From NCBI GenBank assembly GCA_946482045.1, contig CAMLPZ010000211.1:1-7446 (forward strand): a DNA stretch of 7,446 nucleotides, in the 5' to 3' direction. The notes under the pieces are model-generated. The model saw only the letters and a list, made by a program, of their open reading frames with translations. It did no database searches and had not been told where the DNA came from. The DNA comes from an uncultured Asticcacaulis sp. (GTDB lineage Bacteria > Pseudomonadota > Alphaproteobacteria > Caulobacterales > Caulobacteraceae). Below are positions 1-6,303 of the stretch, piece after piece (positions within the stretch are counted from its first letter, which is position 1; each line of letters opens with the position of its first letter). The position numbers and the translations under genes are program-made.

Positions 1-104
1 CCCATTTAATCAACCGAGTCCGTGATTAGTCGTCTCAAACATGGGGCGCAGTCCAAGATTATTCGCGTGCGTGGATGCGTCCGCGTGCACTGAATGGATT
101 GTTT

Positions 105-123
105 GACAGCGCTTTGCGCTGTC
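105..123. repeat. Perfect 8-bp inverted repeat (GC-rich hairpin)
   Basis: GACAGCGC at 105-112 and GCGCTGTC at 116-123 are perfect reverse complements separated by TTT. No T-tract follows on either strand, so this is not a classical intrinsic terminator. It could be a processing or stabilising hairpin for a transcript ending here, or a small palindromic protein site. Only the structure is seen; any role is inferred. Confidence 0.6.
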
Positions 124-159
124 GGGAGTTGCTGTCGCTATGGCTCGGTCTCGACCGCA

Positions 160-202
160 CGCTCGAATAATCTGTGCCAATCTGTGTAATCTGTGGACGG
201 CC
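160..202 (-). repeat. Interspersed CACAGATT-type repeat, copy 1
   Basis: Positions 160-198 are identical over 39 bases to 1080-1118. After one mismatch (199/1119) three further bases match. Inside are three copies of AATCTGTG (169-176, 179-186, 188-195) with a period of 10 then 9; read on the minus strand they are CACAGATT units. The copy lies 54 bases past the stop of the minus-strand repressor gene, just as copy 2 lies just past the stop of the aldolase gene, so both sit in 3' intergenic DNA in the same orientation. I recall short CACAGATT-unit repeats recurring in intergenic DNA of diverse bacteria, but could not verify this. Confidence 0.8.
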
Positions 203-204
203 TT

Positions 205-230
205 AAAACCCAGCCCGCATCTGCCGGGGC
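205..230 (-). terminator. Weak terminator-like hairpin after the repressor gene
   Basis: On the minus strand GCCC(CG)GC and GCGGGC pair around an AGAT loop: 6 bp with a two-base bulge. They are followed by TGGGTTTT. It sits 26 bases after the repressor stop codon, where a terminator for the membrane protein/repressor operon would be expected. The T-tract is short and interrupted, so this is tentative. Confidence 0.3.
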
Positions 231-255
231 AGTCGCCCGAAAAGCGCCACCGCGA

Positions 256-465
256 TCACGCCTTCGGCCTTGGCGGGTCGCGCTCGAAAATGTCCTCGAT
301 CCTGCAGCCGAATGCATCGGCTATGGCGAAGGCCAGCGACAGCGAAGGGTCAAAGTGGCCGTTCTCGATCGAGATGATGGAATTGCGGGAGACACCGACC
401 TGTGCCGCCAGTTCCGCCTGGCTCCATCGGCGCTCCGCGCGCAACACCCTGATCCTGTTTTTCAT
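256..465 (-). CDS. Small Xre-family helix-turn-helix transcriptional regulator
   Basis: A 69-residue protein that is essentially a single Cro/C1-type DNA-binding domain. The helix-turn-helix covers about residues 15-35 (SQAELAAQVGVSRNSIISIE), followed by the family-typical DPSLSLAFAIADAFGCRIEDIF ending at residue 60 and a short basic/proline tail. I chose the ATG at 463-465 rather than an upstream in-frame start because it overlaps the stop of the preceding membrane gene as ATGA and begins with the family-standard MKNRIRVLRAERRWSQ. Small regulators of this kind are typically dimeric repressors encoded beside a small membrane protein. Translational coupling suggests fixed stoichiometry. The likely target is the 20-bp palindrome at 996-1015 in the operon's own promoter, giving autorepression; that is inferred. 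No ligand domain is present. Confidence 0.9.
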   Translation of the reverse strand: MKNRIRVLRAERRWSQAELAAQVGVSRNSIISIENGHFDPSLSLAFAIADAFGCRIEDIFERDPPRPKA

Positions 466-938
466 GCAAGATCGCGGGGGCCGCGCGACTTCCACGCCGT
501 CCAGGCGACACTGAGCAAGGCCGTGCAGATGAGTTGCGCGAAGACCGTCGCCATGAAGCCGAAGGTGAAGGTTAATATCACAAGGGTCGGGTCCGGATCC
601 GCCACCTTGGTCCAGGCCGAAACCCAGGCAACAATCACGTCACGAAACGGCGGCAGGGCCAGAAGCAGCGCCACGAGGCTGGCGCCGGCGGTCCAGCCCC
701 ATTGGCTGGAAAAGCGCGCATTGCTGCGGTTCCATTCATCGACGTTGCGGTCGTGTAGAATAGCGAGGATAAAACTCGCCACGACCGTAACAGCCGCGGC
801 GATTCCCGTAAGCAAGAAGACCACTGCGTCAGGCTGCTCCGCGAGCCACGGCATGGTTGCGACAACGCAGACCGGCGGAATGATCATGAGCCCGAAAAGC
901 AACGCTTTGGGCAGTCCGGATTGACGTTGGGTAGACAT
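462..938 (-). CDS. Four-helix integral membrane protein paired with the Xre regulator
   Basis: A 158-residue protein with four predicted membrane helices at about residues 11-29, 38-61, 82-109 and 118-143. A charged cytoplasmic loop between helices 2 and 3 carries HDRNVDEWNR. The ATG at 936-938 is chosen because GGAGA lies at a good distance before it, and an in-frame start 96 bases upstream would place the promoter palindrome inside the gene. The stop overlaps the start of the regulator (ATGA, 4 bp). Membrane proteins with a charged DE(W) loop encoded next to small Xre repressors are a recurrent arrangement, sometimes annotated as DUF2178-like or hypothetical. Molecular function is unknown. 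Control of the partner repressor at the membrane is plausible but not shown. Confidence 0.85.
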   Translation of the reverse strand: MSTQRQSGLPKALLFGLMIIPPVCVVATMPWLAEQPDAVVFLLTGIAAAVTVVASFILAILHDRNVDEWNRSNARFSSQWGWTAGASLVALLLALPPFRDVIVAWVSAWTKVADPDPTLVILTFTFGFMATVFAQLICTALLSVAWTAWKSRGPRDLA

Positions 939-995
939 GCTCGTGTCTCCTGAATGATGGCGCCCTGAACGGGGAAGCACAGTATGTTTGGCATA

Positions 996-1034
996 ATGCA
1001 AAGTTAACTTTGCATGTTCGGGAGCTATTGTCAA
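996..1034 (-). promoter_or_regulatory. Promoter with 20-bp palindromic operator for the membrane protein/Xre operon
   Basis: ATGCAAAGTTAACTTTGCAT at 996-1015 is a perfect 20-bp palindrome. It lies 58 bases upstream of the membrane-protein ATG, immediately downstream of a perfect TTGACA (-35) on the minus strand at 1029-1034. The palindrome therefore covers the expected -10 region, where an autorepressor would block RNA polymerase. No consensus -10 hexamer is visible at 17-bp spacing. The assignment of the palindrome to the co-encoded Xre protein is inferred from position and from the usual autoregulation of such pairs. Confidence 0.65.
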
Positions 1035-1079
1035 GCGAAGTGCACGACAAGCGGGCGGCGAGGCGCAGACCTAGCCAAC

Positions 1080-1122
1080 CGCTCGAATAATCTGTGCCAA
1101 TCTGTGTAATCTGTGGACAGCC
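1080..1122 (-). repeat. Interspersed CACAGATT-type repeat, copy 2
   Basis: Same orientation as copy 1 at 160-202, with one mismatch in 43 bases. Its end is 6 bases past the stop codon of the minus-strand aldolase-like gene, so it lies in the 3' untranslated region of that transcript. It contains the same three AATCTGTG units. The two copies bracket the membrane protein/Xre module. The flanks outside the repeat do not match, so the copies did not arise by a larger local duplication. Confidence 0.8.
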
Positions 1123-1128
1123 AAACCC

Positions 1129-1935
1129 CTAAACCGCGTACCCCGGCATTTCGCGGTCCAGCCGCCGGATCAGGCCCGGCCAGACCAGCACGCCGACAAA
1201 CCCAACACCCGCAGCCAAAGGCGCGACCTTGTCCTGCACCTCTTGCCCGACCTCAAGCACCAGCTCGCGTCCGGCGCTCAAGGCCGCGATCTGCTGGCGG
1301 CACGCCTGTTCGAGGAAGTAGATGGCGGTGAACGCCTCACCCGCCGTGCCGCCCCACGCCAGCGCCCCGTGATTGCGCAGCATCAGGAAGCGCTTCGTGC
1401 CGATATCCGCCACCAGCCGTTCGCGCTCATCCAATTCCAGCGCCACGCCTTCATAGTCGTGATAGGCCAGTTGCGGCCGGATCAGCAGCGCGTTCTGGGT
1501 CAGCGGCAGCAGGCCTTCGCGCTGCGCCGATACGCCGGTCATGGCGTCAGTATGCAGGTGGATGACGCAGTGCGCGTCCTTGATGGCGCCGTGGATGGCG
1601 CTGTGGATCGTAAAGCCCGCCGGATTGACCATAGATCCGCTGCCATCGACCACACGGCCGTCGCCGTCGATCTTGACGAGCGCCGATGCCGTCATCTCGG
1701 CAAAGAAGACGCCGTATGGATTGATCAGGAAGTGGTCGGTGTCAGACGGCGCGAAGGCCCCGTCGGCCTGTTTGACGAGCGAGTCCCTGGCCGGCACGCG
1801 TGACGAGATATGGGTGAAGATCAGGTCGTCCCAGCCATAGAGGGCCACGGCGCGGTAAAGTGCCGCCAGATCGCAGCGCAGCTTCCATTCGGCTTCGGAC
1901 ACACCGGGGCGCGGGATGGTTTGGGTATCGGGCAT
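1129..1935 (-). CDS. Class II aldolase/adducin-fold protein
   Basis: A 268-residue protein of the class II aldolase and adducin N-terminal fold, about the usual length for stand-alone bacterial members. Visible landmarks are the N-terminal LYGWDDLIFTHISSRVP (residues 32-48), the metal-ligand HLH motif (His126 and His128), and the third histidine in RNHGALAWGG (His189). Family aldolases (fuculose- or ribulose-phosphate type) use a Zn2+ bound by three histidines plus a catalytic glutamate in a PSSE motif. Here that segment reads NPAGFTIHSAIH (104-115) with no glutamate, as in the adducin-like bacterial subfamily. The metal site looks intact but retro-aldol chemistry is doubtful, and the substrate is unknown. 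The ATG is supported by GAGGAAA 5-11 bases upstream. It appears monocistronic, separated from nfeD by 204 bases with a hairpin. Confidence 0.9.
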   Translation of the reverse strand: MPDTQTIPRPGVSEAEWKLRCDLAALYRAVALYGWDDLIFTHISSRVPARDSLVKQADGAFAPSDTDHFLINPYGVFFAEMTASALVKIDGDGRVVDGSGSMVNPAGFTIHSAIHGAIKDAHCVIHLHTDAMTGVSAQREGLLPLTQNALLIRPQLAYHDYEGVALELDERERLVADIGTKRFLMLRNHGALAWGGTAGEAFTAIYFLEQACRQQIAALSAGRELVLEVGQEVQDKVAPLAAGVGFVGVLVWPGLIRRLDREMPGYAV

Positions 1936-2012
1936 GGCGTTTCCTCTTTTTTGAGGACATATGGCGCGTGTTCCAGGCCTCGCGCAAATGAAATCTTCGC
2001 GCGGAAAGCCTT

Positions 2013-2022
2013 CTTACGTAAG
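2013..2022. repeat. 10-bp perfect palindrome upstream of the aldolase gene
   Basis: CTTACGTAAG is a perfect 10-bp palindrome, 78 bases upstream of the aldolase start, in the stretch where its promoter must lie (1936-2046). It could be an operator half or chance. I see no convincing -35/-10 pair around it. Confidence 0.35.
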
Positions 2023-2046
2023 GGAAACGGAGCAGGTTGAGCGTCG

Positions 2047-2103
2047 CCCCTTCCGTCATCTTCGCCCTGACGGGGAAGGTGGACGCGAAGCGGACGGAAG
2101 GGG
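2047..2103. repeat. REP-like nested intergenic hairpin between nfeD and the aldolase gene
   Basis: Outer arms CCCCTTCCGTC (2047-2057) and GACGGAAGGGG (2093-2103) are perfect complements. After a two-base mismatch on each side, CTTCGC (2060-2065) and GCGAAG (2085-2090) also pair, leaving a 19-base loop. That gives 17 bp of stem. The combination of CCTTCCGTC/GACGGAAGG arms with an inner TTCGC and a GACGGGGAAGG loop resembles the abundant REP-type elements of Caulobacterales and related genomes; that resemblance is from memory. It begins 37 bases after the nfeD stop and may end or stabilise the qmcA-nfeD transcript. There is no T-tract. Confidence 0.65.
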
Positions 2104-2139
2104 GGCCTCCGCCGTCAGAATACGCAACAGCCGTTCGAT

Positions 2140-2634
2140 CTAACTCGCCGGCATGACGAACAGGCGGCCTTCGTGGACCGCATTGATGACCACGCGGTCG
2201 GCCTTGTTGAGCACGGCATCGTCTGCCCCGGCGGTCAGCACGGCCGGCCATTCGACGCCTTCGAAGCTGACCCGGCCCGTGCGCTCGCCGCCCGCGACGA
2301 ACTCGAAACCGCTCAGAACCTCGGCCTGCTTGCCCAGCAACCGGTCATTGGGCGCATTGAGGTCGGGGCCGGCGCCAGGGACCTTCATGAACTTGCGCGT
2401 CATCACCGACATGGCGAGGCTTAAAGTGGCAAACGTGATGACCTGGGCAACGATGCCGAACGGCAGGCCGGTCAGGCAGACGACCGCCACCACACCGGCC
2501 GACGCCGCCGACCACAAGAGCCACTGGGTGCCAAGGAACACCTCGACGCCCAGCAGCAGTATGCCCAGCGTCAGCCAGATCCAGAAGGCCTGGGTGCCCA
2601 TCGGCCCCATCAGGAAGATCGATACCATGTCCAT
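2140..2634 (-). CDS. NfeD family membrane protein (QmcA partner)
   Basis: A 164-residue short-form NfeD protein. Three hydrophobic helices cover about residues 15-35, 37-55 and 58-78. A linker follows, then an OB-fold-like soluble domain (about 97-162) opening with NDRLLGKQAEVLSGF and containing GRVSFEGVEWPAVL. Short NfeD proteins lack the ClpP-like protease domain of long forms and are encoded with SPFH proteins; the OB domain is thought to bind the SPFH partner. Here the gene follows qmcA by 11 bases, the same order as E. coli qmcA-ybbJ, so co-transcription and complex formation at the inner membrane are expected. The ATG at 2632-2634 has only a weak upstream AGGG; a second ATG two codons on is an alternative. 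Confidence 0.92.
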   Translation of the reverse strand: MDMVSIFLMGPMGTQAFWIWLTLGILLLGVEVFLGTQWLLWSAASAGVVAVVCLTGLPFGIVAQVITFATLSLAMSVMTRKFMKVPGAGPDLNAPNDRLLGKQAEVLSGFEFVAGGERTGRVSFEGVEWPAVLTAGADDAVLNKADRVVINAVHEGRLFVMPAS

Positions 2635-2645
2635 CGCGGTCGGCC

Positions 2646-3611
2646 CTAAGTGGTGGGAACGCTGGTCTTGCGCGGCGGCTGGGCCGGTTGCAATTTCGGC
2701 CCGTTGTTGCCCGTTTGCTGGATCAGCTCGGTGACGCCGCTGATCGCGCCGGCGATCGACGACAGGTCGGCCGGGACGATCAGCGTCTTGGTGTTGTTCG
2801 ACTCGGCGAACTTGCCGAAGGCTTCAACGTACTTTTGCGCCACGAAGTAGTTGATGGCGTTTACGTCGCCCTTGGCGATGGCCTGCGACACCAGGTCGGT
2901 GGCGGTCGCTTCGGCTTGCGCCGCGCGTTCGCGGGCCTCGGCGTCGCGGAAAGCGGCTTCGCGGCGGCCCTCGGCCTCCAGCACCGTCGCCTGCTTCAGG
3001 CCTTCGGCGCGGGCGATCGCCGCCTGCTTTTCGCCGTCGGCCTCGATGATCAGGGCGCGGCGTTCGCGCTCGGCCTTCATCTGGCGCGCCATGGCGTCGG
3101 TGATGTCCGCTGGCGGCTTGAGGTCCTTGATCTCGATGCGATTGACCTTGATGCCCCACGGCGAAGTCGCGTGGTCGATGACGGTCAGCAGGCGTGTATT
3201 GATCGAGTCGCGCTGCGACAAAACTTCGTCCAGCTCCATCGAACCGACAACGGTGCGGAGGTTGGTCATGGCCAACTGGATGACCGCATTGTCGAGATTG
3301 TCGACGCGATAGGCGGCTTCGGCCGCGTTCATGACCTGGACGAAAACGATGCCGTCGACGCGGACATTCACATTGTCCTTGGTGATCACGTCCTGCTGGG
3401 GCACGTCATACACGCGCTCCATCATGTTCACCTTGCGGCCGACCGTCTCCACGAAGGGCGTGAGAAAGCTTATGCCAGGTTTCAGGGTACGCATGTAGCG
3501 GCCGAACCGTTCGACGGTGAATTCGAAGCCCTGTGGCACGATCTTGATGATCGAAAAGACGATGAAGATCGCCAGGACGAACAGGATACCGAGAAATACG
3601 CTGACAATCAT
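2646..3611 (-). CDS. qmcA: SPFH-domain membrane protein, paraslipin (QmcA/stomatin-like)
   Basis: A 321-residue protein, typical length for bacterial paraslipins. Residues 1-23 form an N-terminal membrane anchor, with no cleavage site expected. The SPFH/band 7 domain spans about 24-180, including VPQGFEFTVERFGRY, the VYDVPQQDVITKDNV strand region and LRTVVGSMELDEVLSQRD. A charged Ala/Glu/Arg coiled coil follows (about 175-240). The conserved C-terminal segment contains NTKTLIVPADLSS (273-285) and ends in a Pro/Gln-rich tail. Such proteins assemble into large oligomeric cages on the membrane and organise membrane domains or modulate proteases such as FtsH; this is family knowledge. It has its own promoter (perfect TATAAT at 3660-3665) and is followed at once by its NfeD partner. 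The start is supported by a GGGGG stretch 8-12 bases upstream of the ATG. Confidence 0.93.
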   Translation of the reverse strand: MIVSVFLGILFVLAIFIVFSIIKIVPQGFEFTVERFGRYMRTLKPGISFLTPFVETVGRKVNMMERVYDVPQQDVITKDNVNVRVDGIVFVQVMNAAEAAYRVDNLDNAVIQLAMTNLRTVVGSMELDEVLSQRDSINTRLLTVIDHATSPWGIKVNRIEIKDLKPPADITDAMARQMKAERERRALIIEADGEKQAAIARAEGLKQATVLEAEGRREAAFRDAEARERAAQAEATATDLVSQAIAKGDVNAINYFVAQKYVEAFGKFAESNNTKTLIVPADLSSIAGAISGVTELIQQTGNNGPKLQPAQPPRKTSVPTT

Positions 3612-3659
3612 GATTTAGCCCCCGTAACGGCGCCGGGTCTGATGCCCGTCCGTCCCCGG

Positions 3660-3689
3660 ATTATAACGGGAATCGGTTCGCCCCGCTAA
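3660..3689 (-). promoter_or_regulatory. Probable qmcA-nfeD promoter
   Basis: On the minus strand a perfect TATAAT lies at 3660-3665, about 49 bases before the qmcA ATG and inside the 85-base gap after the kinase gene. At 18-bp spacing a poor -35 candidate, TTAGCG (3684-3689), is present. It indicates that qmcA-nfeD is transcribed independently of the kinase. No hairpin with a T-tract follows the kinase stop, so read-through from the kinase gene is also possible. Confidence 0.5.
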
Positions 3690-3696
3690 CGGATAA

Positions 3697-6303
3697 TCAG
3701 GCCGTCTTCGCCATCGGCGCGGGCGCCTCGCCCTGCTGGCTGCCGATATGCAGCAGTGTGGTCACCGTTTCGACCAGCTTGTCCATGATGATCGGCTTGG
3801 AAATGTGTGCGTCCATACCCGCCGCCAGGCAGGCCTCGATCTGCTCCGGCATGGCATCGGCCGTCAGCGCCACGATTGGCACGTGGTGGCCCGGCGCTTC
3901 GGTTTCGCGGAACAGGCGCGTGGCGTCCATCCCGCCCAGGCGCGGCATGTTGATGTCCATCAGCACCAGGTCGAAGTTTTCCATGTGGGCGTCCAGCGCC
4001 TCCTGGCCATCGACCGCCTCGGTGATCTCGAATCCGAACGGCTCCAGGAACAGGCGGGCGACCTTGCGGTTCACAGGATGGTCGTCAACCAGCAGGATGC
4101 GGTAGCCGCGCGCGTGCGCCGCTTCGGCTTCCGGCGCCGGTTCGGGCACCCTGCCCGCGACGTTGACCACCTCGCCGGCGTGGAAGGTCATCACGAAGAT
4201 CGAGCCCACGCCCTCCTCGCTGGTGACGCTGAGCGTGCCTTGCATCAGTTCGGTCAGACGGCGGCTGATGCTGAGGCCCAGCCCTGAGCCGCCATACTTG
4301 CGCGCCGTGCCGGCATCGGCCTGGGCATAGGCTTCGAACAGCTTGTCGACCGTGGCGCGGCTCATGCCGATACCCGTATCGCGGACCTCGACACGGACCA
4401 GGTAACCCGGGCGGTCCGCATGAGGCGTGGCTGAGGCGACGACGCGGATCGTGCCGCGTTCTGTGAACTTGGTGGCGTTGGACACCAGGTTCGACAGGCA
4501 CTGATAGACGCGCAGCACATCGAACATCATCGGCGCCTGCGCGCTGTCGTCGATGTCGTAGCGCAGCGCCACCGGCTTGTCCTGGACGGTCGGGAGATAA
4601 GTGTTGATGACGCGTTCGATCATGTCCTTCATCGACGCGGCCGTCGGCGCCAACTCGACCTTGCCGGCCTCGATGCGCGACATGTCGAGCACGTCGTTGA
4701 GCAGGACCATCAGGGTCTCGCCCGACTCGATCAGGATATCGACCTGGCTGTGCTGCTCCTCGCTGAGCTTGCCTTTGCGCAGGGCCTGGGCCATGCCCAG
4801 CACGCCATTCAACGGCGTGCGCAATTCATGGCTCATCACCGCCAGGAAGCGCGACTTGGCGGCATTGGCGGCCTGGGCGTGCTCATGGGCGTCCCTGAGC
4901 TGCCACTGCATGCGGCGCATGCGCATGACCCAGACGAAGCTGACCGCGGCCAGGGCCGTCAGCAGCAGGCCGATCGCGATCGCCAGGATAAGCATGACGC
5001 GCTGCATCTCGACCTGCTTGTTGAGCAGGCGGCTTTCGGCGGTCTTGCTGTCCAGCTGCTTGCGCAGGGCACGGTACATGTCCTGAGTGGCGGCGACACG
5101 GCGCTGGTCGGCTTCGCGCTGCATGGGCTGGAAGAGGTCACCCATCTCTTGGAAGGCGGCCGCCGTTTGTCCTTCATGGGCCTTCAGGTAGGCTTCGACA
5201 TAGCTGTTGAATATCGGATTGGGCGTACGTAACGCCGACGGCACTGCGTCAAGGCGGGCCAGCGATTGACGGGCCTGGGCCACCCTGCCCTCACGGGCGT
5301 AAGCCTTGGTCAGAAGCATCAGTTGGAAGGCGTCGTGGCCAGTGGCGATAGCGCCGCGCGCGACCGCCGTGCCGCTCAGGCAGTCGATGACCGCGCGATA
5401 CCGGCCTGCCTTGTCCTCGACAATCGCACAGAGCTGCTGGCTCCACGGCTTGAGATCACTGATGTCGTGCTTCGCCACCTGAGCGGCATAGAGCTTCTGT
5501 AATGGCGACGCCAGGGCCACATTGTTGTCCTGGGCGGCAAAGAAGGCTAGATCGTAGACCAGGTCCATCTGTTGCCGATAAAAGGCGTTGCCACGCGCGA
5601 GGCGGGCCGCCGCCAGCATGTGCGACGCATAGGAATTATAATCGCCGACCTTCAGCATGTTATAGGCCATGGCCTGCTGGGCGGCCATCATCAGGCTCTG
5701 CGCCTGGCTGCCTTCGGCCTGGAGACGCACGATCAGCGAGTCGCCCAGGTCGATGGCCCCGGCCCAGTTGGCCTGGTACTGGAGCACGCGTTGGCGTTCC
5801 AGTATGACGATGTTCTGCAGGGCGGCGCTCGATGCTGACTGATAGGTCTGCCAATCGGCCGGCGTCATCAATGTATAGCCCGAAACGTCGTTCTGGTAGG
5901 CCTGGTACATGAAGCGCGCCAGCAGATCGAGGCGGCTGTCACGCTCGCTTTGCGCCAGGGCAAGGATGCGGTTATGCCAGGCCTGCATCCTGGCTTCGTT
6001 CTGGTCGCTCTTGTAGGCATTGAGGATGCGCCACAGGGCATAGACGCGCGCGTCCCCCGACAGCTTCACGGCCTTTTGGCCATAGGCATCAATTTCGTCG
6101 TCGCTGTAGGCGAATGGCAGGGCGGAGATTTGGGCCTGGATATCGTTCAGGCTTTGCGCATAGCCCTGTTTGTCAGCGGCAGCTACGGGGGCGGCGTGGA
6201 CCTGCTCCGGCACAGCCTGGGCGGTGCACACCATGACCGCCAGCGGCAGTATAAAACCGCGCAAGCTTTTCACCCAACCACCGTCTTTATATAAGCGACT
6301 CAT
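3697..6303 (-). CDS. Hybrid sensor histidine kinase with putative periplasmic TPR-like sensor
   Basis: An 868-residue protein. The N-terminus has a basic stretch and hydrophobic core (about 12-30) with AXA-type sites at AQA (28-30) and VHA (35-37), suggesting export of what follows. Residues about 45-395 are helical with TPR-like pairs, for example AYAREGRVAQARQSLARLD (334-352). A coiled coil (about 395-433) leads into one membrane helix (436-459). The cytoplasmic part has HisKA with His492 in SHELRTP, the N box NLVSNATKF (605-613), G1 DTGIGM (642-647) and G2 GGSGLGL (671-677). The receiver has Asp740/Asp741, phospho-acceptor Asp783, Thr814 and Lys836. All key residues are intact. There is no output domain, so phosphate presumably passes to an Hpt protein elsewhere. 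The start is fixed by a perfect AGGAGG five bases before the ATG, buried in a hairpin. A secreted-peptide gene lies upstream, same strand. Alternatively the TPR region could sense envelope stress. Confidence 0.93.
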   Translation of the reverse strand: MSRLYKDGGWVKSLRGFILPLAVMVCTAQAVPEQVHAAPVAAADKQGYAQSLNDIQAQISALPFAYSDDEIDAYGQKAVKLSGDARVYALWRILNAYKSDQNEARMQAWHNRILALAQSERDSRLDLLARFMYQAYQNDVSGYTLMTPADWQTYQSASSAALQNIVILERQRVLQYQANWAGAIDLGDSLIVRLQAEGSQAQSLMMAAQQAMAYNMLKVGDYNSYASHMLAAARLARGNAFYRQQMDLVYDLAFFAAQDNNVALASPLQKLYAAQVAKHDISDLKPWSQQLCAIVEDKAGRYRAVIDCLSGTAVARGAIATGHDAFQLMLLTKAYAREGRVAQARQSLARLDAVPSALRTPNPIFNSYVEAYLKAHEGQTAAAFQEMGDLFQPMQREADQRRVAATQDMYRALRKQLDSKTAESRLLNKQVEMQRVMLILAIAIGLLLTALAAVSFVWVMRMRRMQWQLRDAHEHAQAANAAKSRFLAVMSHELRTPLNGVLGMAQALRKGKLSEEQHSQVDILIESGETLMVLLNDVLDMSRIEAGKVELAPTAASMKDMIERVINTYLPTVQDKPVALRYDIDDSAQAPMMFDVLRVYQCLSNLVSNATKFTERGTIRVVASATPHADRPGYLVRVEVRDTGIGMSRATVDKLFEAYAQADAGTARKYGGSGLGLSISRRLTELMQGTLSVTSEEGVGSIFVMTFHAGEVVNVAGRVPEPAPEAEAAHARGYRILLVDDHPVNRKVARLFLEPFGFEITEAVDGQEALDAHMENFDLVLMDINMPRLGGMDATRLFRETEAPGHHVPIVALTADAMPEQIEACLAAGMDAHISKPIIMDKLVETVTTLLHIGSQQGEAPAPMAKTA

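Larger units (their letters stand above)
1..255. other. Gene-free left edge of the window
   Basis: No credible gene is visible. Any plus-strand gene entering from the left stops within the first 30 bases in all three frames, and the open frames across 140-255 are mirror frames of the repressor gene. The stretch holds a perfect short hairpin (105-123), one copy of a CACAGATT-type repeat (160-202), a possible degenerate inverted copy of that repeat (51-65), and a weak terminator-like hairpin next to the repressor gene (205-230). I see no tRNA or other RNA gene. Confidence 0.6.

Noticed and set aside
103..140. TTGACA at 103-108 as a plus-strand promoter
   Set aside because: No acceptable -10 follows at normal spacing and no plus-strand gene lies downstream; the bases belong to the hairpin at 105-123.
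1..160. Possible RNA gene at the left edge
   Set aside because: I found no tRNA cloverleaf, anticodon arm or CCA end, and no tmRNA-like structure on either strand.
193..924. Plus-strand open frame across the Xre/membrane module
   Set aside because: It begins inside the repeat, has no recognisable domain, and overlaps two well-supported coupled minus-strand genes.
1243..1803. Plus-strand open frame within the aldolase gene
   Set aside because: It is a shadow of the class II aldolase frame; no ribosome binding site or domain supports it.
1981..2003. CGCGC/GCGCG short hairpin upstream of the aldolase gene
   Set aside because: Five base pairs of low-complexity CG with a 13-base unpaired loop are not convincing.
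2688..3689. Long plus-strand open frame opposite qmcA
   Set aside because: It mirrors the qmcA frame of GC-rich DNA, has a His/Arg/Asp-rich composition without any domain, and the minus strand encodes a clear SPFH protein.
4750..5232. Plus-strand open frames inside the kinase gene
   Set aside because: They are antisense shadows of the coiled-coil, membrane and HisKA regions of the kinase.
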